A stretch of 64,000 nucleotides of DNA from Streptosporangium sp. NBC_01495 (GCF_036250735.1 NZ_CP109430.1:2542001-2606000), one strand, 5' to 3'. Counted from the stretch's first letter, positions 9,968-17,381 are shown. The notes: a model not told the origin generated them from the sequence alone. Made by a program: numbers and translations.

Positions 9968-10165
9968 CGGCGGAACACGGACGCGACCGCGTGGCCGGAC
10001 GGGTCCGGTGCCCGACCCGCGATCGGGACGCCACGGAGGGGGCGGTCCGGGGGCGGCCGGCGGCCGGGGCCGTGACCTCCCCGGCCACAGCACGGCGACG
10101 GTGGCGATCGCGGAGATCGTCAGCAGGACGCCAAGCAGGATTTCGAGAAGCGCGGTGGTCGACAT
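9524..10165 (-). CDS. Possible small membrane protein; true 3' end unclear
   Basis: The first 30 residues are convincing: MSTTALLEILLGVLLTISAI, continuing with a hydrophobic segment to VLWPGRSR, and preceded by a good ribosome site (GAGGGAGGACTCG). After that the frame becomes Pro/Arg/Gly-rich and runs antisense through most of the TetR gene, which looks like fortuitous open frame. Either a short single-span membrane protein ends early through a frameshift, or this is a decayed gene. Only the part from 10165 to about 9970 is credible as coding. Confidence 0.35.
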   Translation of the reverse strand: MSTTALLEILLGVLLTISAIATVAVLWPGRSRPRPPAAPGPPPPWRPDRGSGTGPVRPRGRVRVPPSRRAARAGVARTRRPAAERDVERVEHPAPGFVRAAWVMAEATRLFQAHEPVKDAAQQPDRIGLVGLHQCVAAQDGPRHVRVPARRARLRGLRVELDLRRRVPARMLLGVVAIDVGEGDQRVLARPAGQRRRAPVGELGQRQHGHPGP

Positions 10166-10407
10166 CGAGTCCTCCCTCGGCCTCGCCGTGGTCAGGTGAC
10201 CACGAGGACGAAGGTCTTCCCGCACCCCCGGGTCACCCGGGGGCCACCCCGCCGGGTCTCCCTGCGCACGGGGACCGTGATGACGATCGGGGTGTCGGAC
10301 GGCGGGTACTCCCCTCCGTGTTGGTTCCACTATCCGCGCGGCCCAGGCCCTGGTCAAACCGCCCCCTGAGGTGGGGCGCCGCCCGGGGACCGGCCTAACC
10401 TGGAACG

Positions 10408-10506
10408 ACGAGGGGAGTACTTCCCAAGAGCCGATCCGGTCAGTACGGACGTTTCGCAACGTCCCCGGGCGGCCGCCCGCAGGCGCAGGTGAAGGAGACC
10501 TCGAAC
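10408..10506 (+). promoter_or_regulatory. yybP-ykoY-like (manganese) riboswitch upstream of the TerC-family gene
   Basis: The leader has the two hallmarks of the yybP-ykoY aptamer: GAGGGGAGTA at 10410-10419 and GGTGAAGGAGACC at 10488-10500. A central variable hairpin (GGACGTTTCGCAACGTCC, 10447-10464) lies between. yybP-ykoY RNAs bind Mn2+ and often precede TerC/Alx-type exporters, exactly the gene found here. Boundaries are approximate because I judged this by eye. Confidence 0.75.
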
Positions 10507-10530
10507 AGCCGAGCGCGTTCGAGGAGGGGG
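10499..10530 (+). promoter_or_regulatory. Ribosome-site-sequestering stem (riboswitch expression platform)
   Basis: CCTCGAAC (10499-10506) pairs perfectly with GTTCGAGG (10517-10524). The right arm covers part of the ribosome site GAGGAGGGGG (10521-10530), and the left arm starts with the last CC of the aptamer's 3' strand. The two folds are therefore exclusive, as expected for Mn-controlled translation. Confidence 0.65.
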
Positions 10531-10531
10531 C

Positions 10532-11569
10532 ATGTCCGCCGAGACGGTCCTGTCGGCGGCCGATCTCGAAACGATCGGCTCGCCGAAACTGTGGACGATC
10601 ACCGTGGCCGCTCTGATGTCGCTGCTGGCCGTGGACTTCACACTGACCCGGCGCCCGCACGAGGTGCGGATGCGCGAGGCGGTGGGCTGGTCGGTCTTCT
10701 ACCTGACACTGCCTCTGATCTTCGGCCTCTATCTGTGGGGGGTCTTCGGATCCGGCGTGGCGATGGAGTTCCTCACCGGCTACGTGGTGGAGAAGTCGCT
10801 GTCGGTGGACAACCTGTTCGTGTTCATGCTGCTGCTGTCCGCCTTCGCGGTCCCGGCCGTGCTGGCCCAGCGGGTCCTGCTGTACGGCATCGTCGGGGCG
10901 CTGGTGCTGCGCGCGATCTTCATCGCGCTGGGGGCGGCCGTCCTGCGGAGCGGCACCTGGGCGTTCCTGCTGTTCGGCGGGATACTGATCGTCACCGCCT
11001 GGAAGATCCTCAAGGACGCGCTGGGCGGGGAGGAGCACAAGGTCGACGTCTCCGCCATGCGCTCGATCCGGCTGCTGCGGCGTCTCATGCCGATCACCGA
11101 CGACTACCGAGGCTCCCACCTGGTCGTCCGCGAGGACGGCCGCCGCGCTCTGACCCCGCTGACGCTGGCCATCGTGACCGTCTTCGCCACCGACATCGTC
11201 TTCGCCGTCGACTCGGTGCCCGCGGTGTACGGCGTGACCTCGGACCCCTTCCTCGTCTTCGCCACCAACGCCTTCGCCCTGCTGGGCCTGCGGGCGCTCT
11301 ACTTCGTGCTCCTGGGCGTCCTGACGAAGCTGCGGCACCTGAACCACGGGCTCAGCGTCATCCTGGCCTTCATCGGGACCAAGCTCGTCCTGCACTGGGC
11401 GCACGGCGTCTGGGCGTGGGTCCCGGAGATTCCCACCCCGATCTCGCTGGGCGTCATCGTCGCCGTCCTGATCACCGTCACGATCACGAGCGCGTACGCC
11501 AACCGCCGCGACGCGAAGCCCGCCCCCTCACCCGCCGGCCGCGAACCCCGCTCGCGGCCGGGGCACTGA
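10532..11569 (+). CDS. TerC/Alx family integral membrane protein (probable Mn2+ exporter)
   Basis: 345 residues with about eight membrane segments. Family-defining acidic membrane motifs are present: EKSLSVDNLFVFMLL near residue 90 and FATDIVFAVDSVPAVYGVTSD near residue 225, then FATNAFALLGLRALYF. TerC/Alx proteins export manganese and, in some bacteria, help metallate secreted enzymes. The manganese-type riboswitch upstream supports that role. The C-terminal 25 residues are a basic, Pro-rich cytoplasmic tail. A strong hairpin follows at 11635. Confidence 0.92.
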   Translation: MSAETVLSAADLETIGSPKLWTITVAALMSLLAVDFTLTRRPHEVRMREAVGWSVFYLTLPLIFGLYLWGVFGSGVAMEFLTGYVVEKSLSVDNLFVFMLLLSAFAVPAVLAQRVLLYGIVGALVLRAIFIALGAAVLRSGTWAFLLFGGILIVTAWKILKDALGGEEHKVDVSAMRSIRLLRRLMPITDDYRGSHLVVREDGRRALTPLTLAIVTVFATDIVFAVDSVPAVYGVTSDPFLVFATNAFALLGLRALYFVLLGVLTKLRHLNHGLSVILAFIGTKLVLHWAHGVWAWVPEIPTPISLGVIVAVLITVTITSAYANRRDAKPAPSPAGREPRSRPGH

Positions 11570-11634
11570 CGGACGGGACCCGCCGGCTTTTCCGGACTAA
11601 GGAAACGATCAAGGTGGAGGCTCCTTCGACAAGA

Positions 11635-11663
11635 GAGCGGCCCCGTCGGTGACGGGGCCGCTC
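11635..11663. terminator. Strong hairpin terminator, bidirectional
   Basis: GAGCGGCCCCGTC (11635-11647), GGT, then GACGGGGCCGCTC (11651-11663): thirteen perfect pairs with a three-base loop, followed by GTTGTGGTGTTG. It serves the TerC gene on the plus strand and the small gene ending at 11688 on the minus strand. Confidence 0.85.
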
Positions 11664-11687
11664 GTTGTGGTGTTGATGTTGAAGTCG

Positions 11688-11849
11688 CTAGGTGTGCTTG
11701 ATACTCGCCTTCTGGAACTCCAGCAGGAGCCGTGCGAGCTCGGGTTCGACGATGGTGGGCCAGGCATCGAGTTCAGCAGGCGGCACCATCGCCTCGATCG
11801 CAAGGATGCACTGTTGCCAGCAAAGCATCTGCTTGTCACGAACGCTCAT
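11688..11849 (-). CDS. 53-residue conserved-looking small protein, divergent from the kinase gene
   Basis: A short frame reading MSVRDKQMLCWQQCILAIEA, then MVPPAELDAWPTIVEPELARLL and ending EFQKASIKHT. It looks protein-like: balanced residues, an amphipathic helix, two cysteines spaced CWQQC, and no Pro/Arg/Gly runs typical of chance frames in this DNA. GAAAGG precedes the ATG. It lies 101 bp from, and divergent to, the zinc-ribbon kinase, and ends just before a strong terminator. I do not recognise a family. A role with the kinase is inference. Confidence 0.6.
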   Translation of the reverse strand: MSVRDKQMLCWQQCILAIEAMVPPAELDAWPTIVEPELARLLLEFQKASIKHT

Positions 11850-11950
11850 TCGGCAGCCTTTCTGTCGCCGTTACCGGAAACCTAGGATTCACAGGGACCA
11901 ACCACCGTCGGCAGGGGAAGCCCTTTTTCGACGTACGAGCGAGGGGATCC

Positions 11951-13315
11951 GTGTCTGACGACCATGAGGCGTTTCTGAAGCCGCTGGGGCCGGACGATCT
12001 GCGGGAGGTCTCCGGCTACCGGCTCACCGCGAGAATCGGTGAGGGCGGCATGGGCGCGGTGTACTTCACGCACACACGAGGCGGGCAGCCGGCAGCACTC
12101 AAGCTGATCCGGCGGGAGTTCGCGAGGAATCCTGATTTCCGGGCGCGGTTCAAGGCGGAGGTGCTGGCGGCGCGGCGGGTGTCGGGCTATCACATCGTGC
12201 CGGTCGTGGACCACAACGTGGACTCCGAGGAGCCCTGGATCGCAAGCGCGTACGTGCCCGGAGTGCCGCTGGGGGAGGCGCTGACGGCGTACGGGCCGCT
12301 GCCGCTGCCCGCCGTCTTTGAGCTGGTCGGCTGTGTGGCGCAGGCGCTGGGCAATGTGCATGCGGCGTCGGTGATCCACCGTGACCTGAAGCCGGGCAAC
12401 ATCCTGCTGGGGTCGCAGGGGCCGTGGGTCATCGACTTCGGCATCGCGCGGGCGGCGGACACCACGCAGCTCACAGGTACCGGCAGGGTCATCGGCACGC
12501 CGCAATTCATGTCGCCCGAGCAAGCGTTGGGGCAGAAGGTCACTCCGGCCACCGATGTCTTCGCGCTCGGTCTGCTCGCGGCCGTGGCGGCCACCGGGCG
12601 TCACCCCTACGGTGAGGGCCGGGGCATCTCCATTGCGGCGAGCATTGCCAACACCGAGCTGAGACCCCCGGATCTGAGCGGCTACCCAGACCCGTTGCGG
12701 TCGTTGCTGGATGCCTGTCTGTCGGTGGATCCGGGACAGCGTCCGGCGCCCGCCGCGCTCGCCGAGCAGTGCGCGGAGGCCGCGGAGGCCGCAGAGCGGC
12801 AACTGTACGACTTCGACGGCTGGCTGCCTGCGCCGCTCGCCAAGGAGATAGGCCGCCGCGAAGCGGCCGTCCAAGATCTGCGGCCCGCTGAACCAGGGCC
12901 GCCCGGTCTGCCTACGATTCCTGAAACGCATGCCTTGCCGGAGACCCAACCCGCCACAGCTGCTCAGTCTCCTTATCGATGTGCGGCCTGTGGAGCGGGT
13001 TCACCGAAATGGAAAGGGCGCTGTCCCGAGTGCAAAGGGTGGGGCACCATCGAGGAGGTCCCCGCGCGATCGACGGCGACAGGGATCGCGCCTGCTTATC
13101 GATGTGCGGCCTGTGGAGCGGGTTCACCGAAATGGAAAGGGCGCTGTCCCGAGTGCAGAGAGTGGGGCACCATCGAGGAGGTCCCCGCGCGATCGACGGC
13201 GACAGGGATCGCGCCTGCTTATCGATGTGCGGCCTGTGGAGCGGGTTCACCGAAATGGAAAGGGCGCTGTCCCGAGTGCAGAGAGTGGGGCACGATCAAA
13301 GAGGTCCGCTCGTGA
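11951..13315 (+). CDS. Soluble Ser/Thr protein kinase with three C-terminal RadA-type zinc ribbons
   Basis: 454 residues from GTG with AGGGG six bases before it. The kinase domain (about 20-280) is complete: Gly loop GEGGMGAVY from residue 30, Lys51, HRDLKPGN at 143-150, DFG Asp162, and GTPQFMSPEQ. A linker of about 60 residues follows, then three repeats starting at residues 342, 383 and 424. Each reads YRCAACGAGSPKWKGRCPEC and continues xxWGTIxEV, which is the four-cysteine zinc ribbon known from the N-terminus of RadA. There is no membrane segment or PASTA domain. The repeats are almost identical at DNA level (123-bp unit), so they duplicated recently. Zinc ribbons probably bind nucleic acid or a protein partner. 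Confidence 0.93.
   Translation: MSDDHEAFLKPLGPDDLREVSGYRLTARIGEGGMGAVYFTHTRGGQPAALKLIRREFARNPDFRARFKAEVLAARRVSGYHIVPVVDHNVDSEEPWIASAYVPGVPLGEALTAYGPLPLPAVFELVGCVAQALGNVHAASVIHRDLKPGNILLGSQGPWVIDFGIARAADTTQLTGTGRVIGTPQFMSPEQALGQKVTPATDVFALGLLAAVAATGRHPYGEGRGISIAASIANTELRPPDLSGYPDPLRSLLDACLSVDPGQRPAPAALAEQCAEAAEAAERQLYDFDGWLPAPLAKEIGRREAAVQDLRPAEPGPPGLPTIPETHALPETQPATAAQSPYRCAACGAGSPKWKGRCPECKGWGTIEEVPARSTATGIAPAYRCAACGAGSPKWKGRCPECREWGTIEEVPARSTATGIAPAYRCAACGAGSPKWKGRCPECREWGTIKEVRS
12972..13315 (+). repeat. 123-bp tandem repeat, about 2.8 copies, inside the kinase gene
   Basis: Copies start at 12972, 13095 and 13218. They differ at only a few bases (for example AAAGGG in copy 1 against AGAGAG in copies 2 and 3, giving KGW or REW). 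Each encodes 41 residues: one zinc ribbon plus a linker PARSTATGIAPA. The unit is a multiple of three, so copy number can change without breaking the frame. Confidence 0.95.
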
Positions 13316-13439
13316 GGCTGTTCCTGTTCCCACGACCGCTCTGATGTGAAGGCCCATACCAACTATCACCCCTTCTGTTCACCTCACCGAGATCGCGTAG
13401 TTTCATCACAGCTACTCAGCCTGCGTAGGAGATGAGGCG

Positions 13440-13460
13440 GCCCCGCCTGGAACGGGGCCC
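13440..13460. terminator. Hairpin downstream of the kinase gene and of the integrase remnant
   Basis: GGCCCCG (13440-13446), CCTGGAA loop, CGGGGCC (13454-13460): seven perfect G/C pairs. It lies between the kinase 3' end and the 3' end of the minus-strand integrase remnant. Confidence 0.5.
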
Positions 13461-13486
13461 GTGGCTGTATCGGTGGTGCAGGAGGG

Positions 13487-13813
13487 TCAAGCCTGGAGTC
13501 CGGTTTCTCCCGTTTCTGACTGAGGCGGTAGTGCGTGGTCGGTGAAGACTGGGATGCCGAGGTCGACCAGTTGGGGCCGCCCATCGGTCGGGGCCCGCTT
13601 GAGGCTGTTGAGCTTGGCCATCGCGGCGTCGAAGCTGACCTGGAGCCCTTCGACCTCGCCGAGCCAGCCGTTTCCGCGGGCTTCGGTGATGCGCTCGCGG
13701 AGGTTCTGGATGATCTCCAGGAGACGGGGCCGCTGGTGGGGATCCATCTGAAGGATGGGGCACCGAATGCAGGCGTGTTCGTGCTTGCAAGATGTGCCGT
13801 AGGACAGGCGCCG
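13487..13813 (-). pseudogene. C-terminal remnant of an actinobacterial integrase/recombinase
   Basis: An open stretch of 108 codons with no start at its 5' end (a TGA stops it at 13814-13816). It reads RRLSYGTSCKHEHACIRCPI, then LQMDPHQRPRLLEIIQNLRE and RITEARGNGWLGEVEGLQVS, ending near VDLGIPVFTDH. This is how I recall the C-terminal tail of a widespread actinobacterial integrase family: a Cys/His cluster, an MDP..RPRL helix, GWLGEVEGL and LG.P. The catalytic domain is absent, so this is a broken copy. Confidence 0.6.
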
Positions 13814-13920
13814 TCACCGAGGAGCGATGAGCACTCCACCGGCGCGAGCGGTTCACCCCGTGCCGGACCCGCGGCCGTCCGGGACCATCACCCGGCTACG
13901 GCAGATATTGCACGCGGACT

Positions 13921-13964
13921 CTTGTGACGCTCTTGTGGAGTCCTTGTGACGCTCTTGCGGAAAC
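13921..13964. repeat. 22-bp tandem direct repeat
   Basis: CTTGTGACGCTCTTG occurs at 13921-13935 and 13943-13957, period 22. It lies in gene-free DNA beyond the integrase remnant. Confidence 0.7.
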
Positions 13965-14080
13965 GCGTCACCGGCCCCGACCGGGGGAGAGGGCGCGGGT
14001 CCGCAGTTCGCGTCCATCGATGCTTATTACGCGTTCACCTGCGCGAACACCGGAATTGACGACCGCGTGGGCAACGGGGG

Positions 14081-14293
14081 GTGTGGGAGCTCGTGCTCCT
14101 CCACAAGACCGCGATCACCGTGTTCGCCTTCGTGGTCGGCGACGTGCCCGACGTGCGGACGACCGGCCTCATCGACCTCGGCGTCGTGCTGACGGCAGGA
14201 CTGGCCTATGTGCTGTGCCGCGGCTGGTACGCCTGGCGAACCACCGCCCCCGAACCGGTGAGCGCTGGACGGCCCGCCCATGCGGCCGGATGA
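14081..14293 (+). CDS. Possible small membrane protein or fragment
   Basis: A 70-residue frame from GTG with two weakly hydrophobic stretches (KTAITVFAFVVGDV and LIDLGVVLTAGLAYVL) and an Arg/Trp-rich end (CRGWYAWRT). The composition is membrane-protein-like, but no ribosome site is clear and no family is recognised. It may be the tail of a decayed transporter. Confidence 0.35.
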   Translation: MWELVLLHKTAITVFAFVVGDVPDVRTTGLIDLGVVLTAGLAYVLCRGWYAWRTTAPEPVSAGRPAHAAG

Positions 14294-14448
14294 GGCGGTC
14301 TTCCGCGCTTCCGGCCGGGCGCGGACGAGCCGGGAACTGTCGGTGGGTTCTGCCAGGCTGACGGGCGACCGGCTCAACGGGTTCGCCCCTGCGTGCGGCA
14401 GCCCGGAGGACGGGTCACCGGCACGTGAACGCACCGAAGGAAGAGGCC

Positions 14449-15213
14449 ATGCTCACCACCCGATATGTCCCCGGCTCCCCCAACTGGATCGACCTGGGCA
14501 CGCCCGACACCGAGACCGCCGTCGCCTTCTACGGCCCCCTGTTCGGCTGGAGCTTCCAGTCGGCCGGTCCCCACTCGGGCGGCTACGGCTTCTTCCAGCT
14601 CGACGGCAAGACCGTCGCGGCGGTCGGGCCGCTCACCGAGGAGGGAGCGGTTTCCGGGTGGACGCCCTACTTCCAGACCGCCGACGCCGACGCCACCGCG
14701 AAGACGGTCGAGCAGGCGGGCGGAACCGTGCGCGTCGCGCCGGACGATGTCTTCACCAATGGGCGGATGGCCGGTTTCACCGATCCCGGCGGCGCGGAGT
14801 TCGCCGTCTGGCAGCCGGGCACGACCAAGGGCCTGGACCTCGTCACCGAGGACGGCTCCCTGGCCTGGCTGGAGCTGTACGTCCCCGACCCGGACGCCGT
14901 CCGTTCCTTCTACCGGGCGGTCTTCGACTGGAGGATCGACGATGTCTCGTTCGGTGACATGCCCTACCTCCTGCTGTCGACCTCCGAGGGGGAGAGGCCG
15001 GACATGGGGGGCGTCATGCCGCTCCGGGCGGGCGACAGGCCGAGCTGGTTGCCGTATTTCGAGGTGGCCGACTGTGACGCGTCCGCCGTCCGGGTGCGGG
15101 AGCTCGGCGGCGACCTCGTCGCACCCGCCGTGGACATCGACGGCGTCGGCCGTTTCGCCGTGGTCTCCGACCCCCGTGGCGCACGCTTCGCCGTCATCAC
15201 CAGCGTCGGCTGA
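14449..15213 (+). CDS. VOC (glyoxalase/bleomycin-resistance) family protein, two tandem domains
   Basis: 254 residues from MLTTRYVPGSPNWIDLGTPD. Two VOC modules follow each other: residues 8-120 (PDTETAVAFYGPLFGWSF ... MAGFTDPGGAEFAVW) and 130-250 (LAWLELYVPDPDAVRSFYRA ... VVSDPRGARFAVI). It resembles the actinobacterial CFP30B/Rv0577-type proteins, whose biochemical function is not settled. Metal-dependent lyase or binding activity is only inferred from the fold. GGAAGAGG precedes the chosen ATG. An in-frame ATG eight codons earlier (14425) has no ribosome site. Confidence 0.9.
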   Translation: MLTTRYVPGSPNWIDLGTPDTETAVAFYGPLFGWSFQSAGPHSGGYGFFQLDGKTVAAVGPLTEEGAVSGWTPYFQTADADATAKTVEQAGGTVRVAPDDVFTNGRMAGFTDPGGAEFAVWQPGTTKGLDLVTEDGSLAWLELYVPDPDAVRSFYRAVFDWRIDDVSFGDMPYLLLSTSEGERPDMGGVMPLRAGDRPSWLPYFEVADCDASAVRVRELGGDLVAPAVDIDGVGRFAVVSDPRGARFAVITSVG

Positions 15214-15230
15214 CCCGGGCAGGTTGATCC

Positions 15231-15248
15231 GGGCAGGGCCCCCTGCCC
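15231..15248. terminator. G/C hairpin between convergent genes
   Basis: GGGCAGGG-CC-CCCTGCCC is perfectly symmetric and lies just after the VOC gene, in the space before the 3' end of the convergent Clp-N gene. Confidence 0.45.
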
Positions 15249-15362
15249 CGCCAGATGCTCGACCACGGCGCCCCCATGCTGACCGCGCTGTTCGTCAGCG
15301 TGGGGGACGACCCCGGCAGATGCCGCCTGTCGGTCGAAGACGGCTGGAGGCAGCCGCGCCGG

Positions 15363-16142
15363 CTACGCCTCGTCCGCCGGGCCGAGGCGCTCCTCCAGGC
15401 GTTCGAGCCTGAGCAGGACGGGGCGCAGCTCCTCGCGTACGGCCGCCGACAGGGCGCTCGCCGCGCCGGCGGGCAGGGCGGGGGAAGGGGGGGCGGCGGT
15501 CCGCGTCTGCGCGCGCAGGTGGACGTATCCGGCGAGTGCGGCCGAGACCGCGTGGCGGGTCAGCCGGTGCTCGGCGCCCAGCTCCCGCAGGATGCGCCCG
15601 GCCGCCCCGTCCGGTTCGGCGATCAGCCCGAGGAGCAGGTGCTCGCAGCCGACGTAGTTGTGGCCGAGCGAGGTGGCCTCGGTGACGGTCATCTCCAGGG
15701 CCGCCGCCGCGGGCCCCCCGAAGGTGAGCTCGGCCTCGGCGGCACCGGCCGTGGCCGGTGCCGGTGCGTCGAGGCCGAGCCGGTCCAGGCGGCGCCGCAC
15801 CTCCTCGGGGTCGATCTCCAGGGCGCCGAGAACCTGGAGCGCCAGATTGCCCCCCTCGGCGAGCATGCCGCCCAGCAGGTGCTCGGTGCCGACCTCGGCC
15901 GCGCCCAGGGCCCTCGCCTGCTCCACCGACAGCTTCACCACGTCCCGGGCCCGCGGGGTGAACTGGGTGAGGCGCGCCGTCAGGTCGTCGAGGTCGGGGG
16001 CGCCGAGCGCCGTCTCGCGGATGGCGGTCACCCGCCGTACAGCCTGCTCCAAAGCCCGCTGGCACACGGCGGAGACCGGCACGCCCGCCCTCTTCACCGC
16101 CTCGGCCAGCTCGTCCGGCAGGTAGACATTGATCTTCGGCAT
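15363..16142 (-). CDS. Ribbon-helix-helix-like N-terminus fused to two Clp N-terminal repeats
   Basis: 259 residues. Residues 1-45 (MPKINVYLPDELAEAVKRAG, VPVSAVCQRALEQAV) look like an Arc/MetJ or CopG ribbon-helix-helix DNA-binding domain. They are followed by two Clp_N repeats: residues about 60-140 (FTPRARDVVKLSVEQARALG, VGTEHLLGGMLAEGGN) and 155-230 (TEATSLGHNYVGCEHLLLGL). There is no ATPase domain, so it is not a ClpC/ClpB unfoldase. GGGGAG lies just before the ATG. A dyad in the promoter could be its own operator. Clp_N repeats normally bind adaptors or substrates. Here they may sense unfolded or tagged proteins, which is inference. Confidence 0.88.
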   Translation of the reverse strand: MPKINVYLPDELAEAVKRAGVPVSAVCQRALEQAVRRVTAIRETALGAPDLDDLTARLTQFTPRARDVVKLSVEQARALGAAEVGTEHLLGGMLAEGGNLALQVLGALEIDPEEVRRRLDRLGLDAPAPATAGAAEAELTFGGPAAAALEMTVTEATSLGHNYVGCEHLLLGLIAEPDGAAGRILRELGAEHRLTRHAVSAALAGYVHLRAQTRTAAPPSPALPAGAASALSAAVREELRPVLLRLERLEERLGPADEA

Positions 16143-16168
16143 CGCATCTCCCCTATGGGGTTACAGGA

Positions 16169-16180
16169 GGGTTATAACCC
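16169..16180. promoter_or_regulatory. Palindrome upstream of the RHH/Clp-N gene
   Basis: GGGTTATAACCC is a perfect 12-bp dyad 27-38 bp before the start. A further GGTTATT half-site (minus strand) lies immediately upstream, centred about ten bases away. Clustered short dyads are typical of ribbon-helix-helix operators, so autoregulation is plausible. Confidence 0.55.
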
Positions 16181-16228
16181 ATTAATAACCTCAAAGGAGG
16201 CGCCTGTCCAGCGACTGTCCGTCCCCGT

Positions 16229-17290
16229 CTAGCGCGTCGCGCCGGTGAGGAAGCGGGTGATGCCGGGGGAGAGGACGGCGCCCCTGGTGGAGAGCCATGC
16301 CAGGTGGTTGCGGCTGGTGAAGGCGGCGAGCCTGCGGGCCTCCAGCCGGGTGAGGTCGCCGGACCCGGCCAGCACGGGCGTCAGGGCGATCCGGTTCCAG
16401 GCGGCGCTCTCGCCCAGGGAGCGGGCTATCTGCGGGTGCGCGGCGCGGACGGCCGAGGCGACGGGGCGCAGGCGGCCTCCGGCGCCCGAGGCGGTGTCGA
16501 CGGGCGCCAGGAGGTTGACGGCGGCGATCTCGGCGCCCGCCGACCGGGTGGCCCTGAGCATCGCCTGATCGCCGGAGGACAGGCCGGTCCTCGTGACCGG
16601 GAGGGTGAAGCTCACCGTGAGGGAACGACCCTCGCGGGCGGCCTCGCGCTGCAGGGCCGCGATCGCCCTGGCCCGCCGCAGCACGGTGGCCTCACCCGCC
16701 GGGGCATGGACCTCGAAGTCGATGTAGGTGGCGTCGAAGGTGCCGATCGCCCGGCGGTAGGCGGCGGTGAGCCTGGCGAGATCGGAGCAGGCCGCGGCGA
16801 GCTCGCGCCCCGTGGGACCGCCGAAGGCGAGGCCCGCGTTCCCGCCCGCGGCGCGCAACGGGGCGAGCCGGTTGGCGACCGGGTTGCCGCCCTGTTCCTG
16901 GAGCCCGCCCCACTTGGGCACGCAGCCCTTCTGCCCGGCGGTGAGGTGGCCCAGCGTGAACCAGCGCACGTGGCTCCTCCTGGCCTCCCTGGACAGGTTG
17001 AAGCGCGGCTCGCGGACCGCGTCCACGAACGTCACGAAGCCCGACGGGCGGGCGACGACCGGTGCGGGTGACGGCCCGGCCGAGGGCCCCGAGACCGGGC
17101 CCGAGGGCGTCGCCCTCGACCCGGCCCGGTCGGCGGCGGCCCACTCGCCCTGCGCCCTGGAGGGCAGCAGCCAGATCGCGGTCCCGGTGCCCGTGGCGAG
17201 CACGATCGAGGCGAGCACGACGAGAGGCCGGGGCGGAGTGCCGGGCTCGCGGGTCCGGCGGGTGTCGGGGCGGTCGGTCGCCACAGGCAT
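16229..17290 (-). CDS. Membrane-anchored or secreted GH18 (chitinase-like) protein
   Basis: 353 residues. A short cytoplasmic start (MPVATDRPDTRRTREPGTPP) is followed by one membrane segment (residues about 23-43) and a Pro/Ser/Gly linker. The outer domain begins near residue 80 with FVTFVDAVREPRFNLSREAR. The TIM-barrel motif FDATYIDFEV near residue 187 corresponds to the GH18 DxxDxDxE strand but keeps only part of it. Hydrolase activity is thus uncertain, and it may be a binding protein. GAGGAGGGG precedes the ATG. It is divergent from the LLM oxidoreductase. Confidence 0.7.
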   Translation of the reverse strand: MPVATDRPDTRRTREPGTPPRPLVVLASIVLATGTGTAIWLLPSRAQGEWAAADRAGSRATPSGPVSGPSAGPSPAPVVARPSGFVTFVDAVREPRFNLSREARRSHVRWFTLGHLTAGQKGCVPKWGGLQEQGGNPVANRLAPLRAAGGNAGLAFGGPTGRELAAACSDLARLTAAYRRAIGTFDATYIDFEVHAPAGEATVLRRARAIAALQREAAREGRSLTVSFTLPVTRTGLSSGDQAMLRATRSAGAEIAAVNLLAPVDTASGAGGRLRPVASAVRAAHPQIARSLGESAAWNRIALTPVLAGSGDLTRLEARRLAAFTSRNHLAWLSTRGAVLSPGITRFLTGATR

Positions 17291-17363
17291 GGGATCCCCT
17301 CCTCGACGGCCAAGGGGTGATCGCTATGAGTGGTCGATCCGCTACCCGTTGCGTCAGAGGGCA

Positions 17364-17381
17364 GAACGTTAGCAAGCGTTC
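17364..17381. promoter_or_regulatory. Inverted repeat in the divergent promoter region
   Basis: GAACG-TTAGCAAG-CGTTC, an 18-bp dyad between the GH18-like gene and the LLM oxidoreductase. It could be an operator for either gene. No regulator lies adjacent. Confidence 0.35.

Larger units (their letters stand above)
9968..10531. other. Long intergenic region between tetR and the TerC gene
   Basis: 564 bp between annotated + strand genes. It holds the start of a possible small membrane protein on the minus strand (to 10165), a GC-rich stretch with no evident gene at 10200-10400, and the riboswitch leader of the TerC gene from about 10405. Confidence 0.7.
13316..14448. other. Gene-poor, decayed region after the kinase
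   Basis: About 1.1 kb without an intact long gene. It holds a hairpin (13440-13460), an integrase remnant on the minus strand (13487-13813), a 22-bp tandem repeat (13921-13964) and a possible small membrane protein frame (14081-14293). The mix of remnant, repeat and weak coding suggests the scar of a lost mobile element. Confidence 0.65.

Noticed and set aside
16229..17290. Calling the GH18-like protein an active chitinase
   Set aside because: Only part of the DxxDxDxE motif is visible, so activity is not supported.
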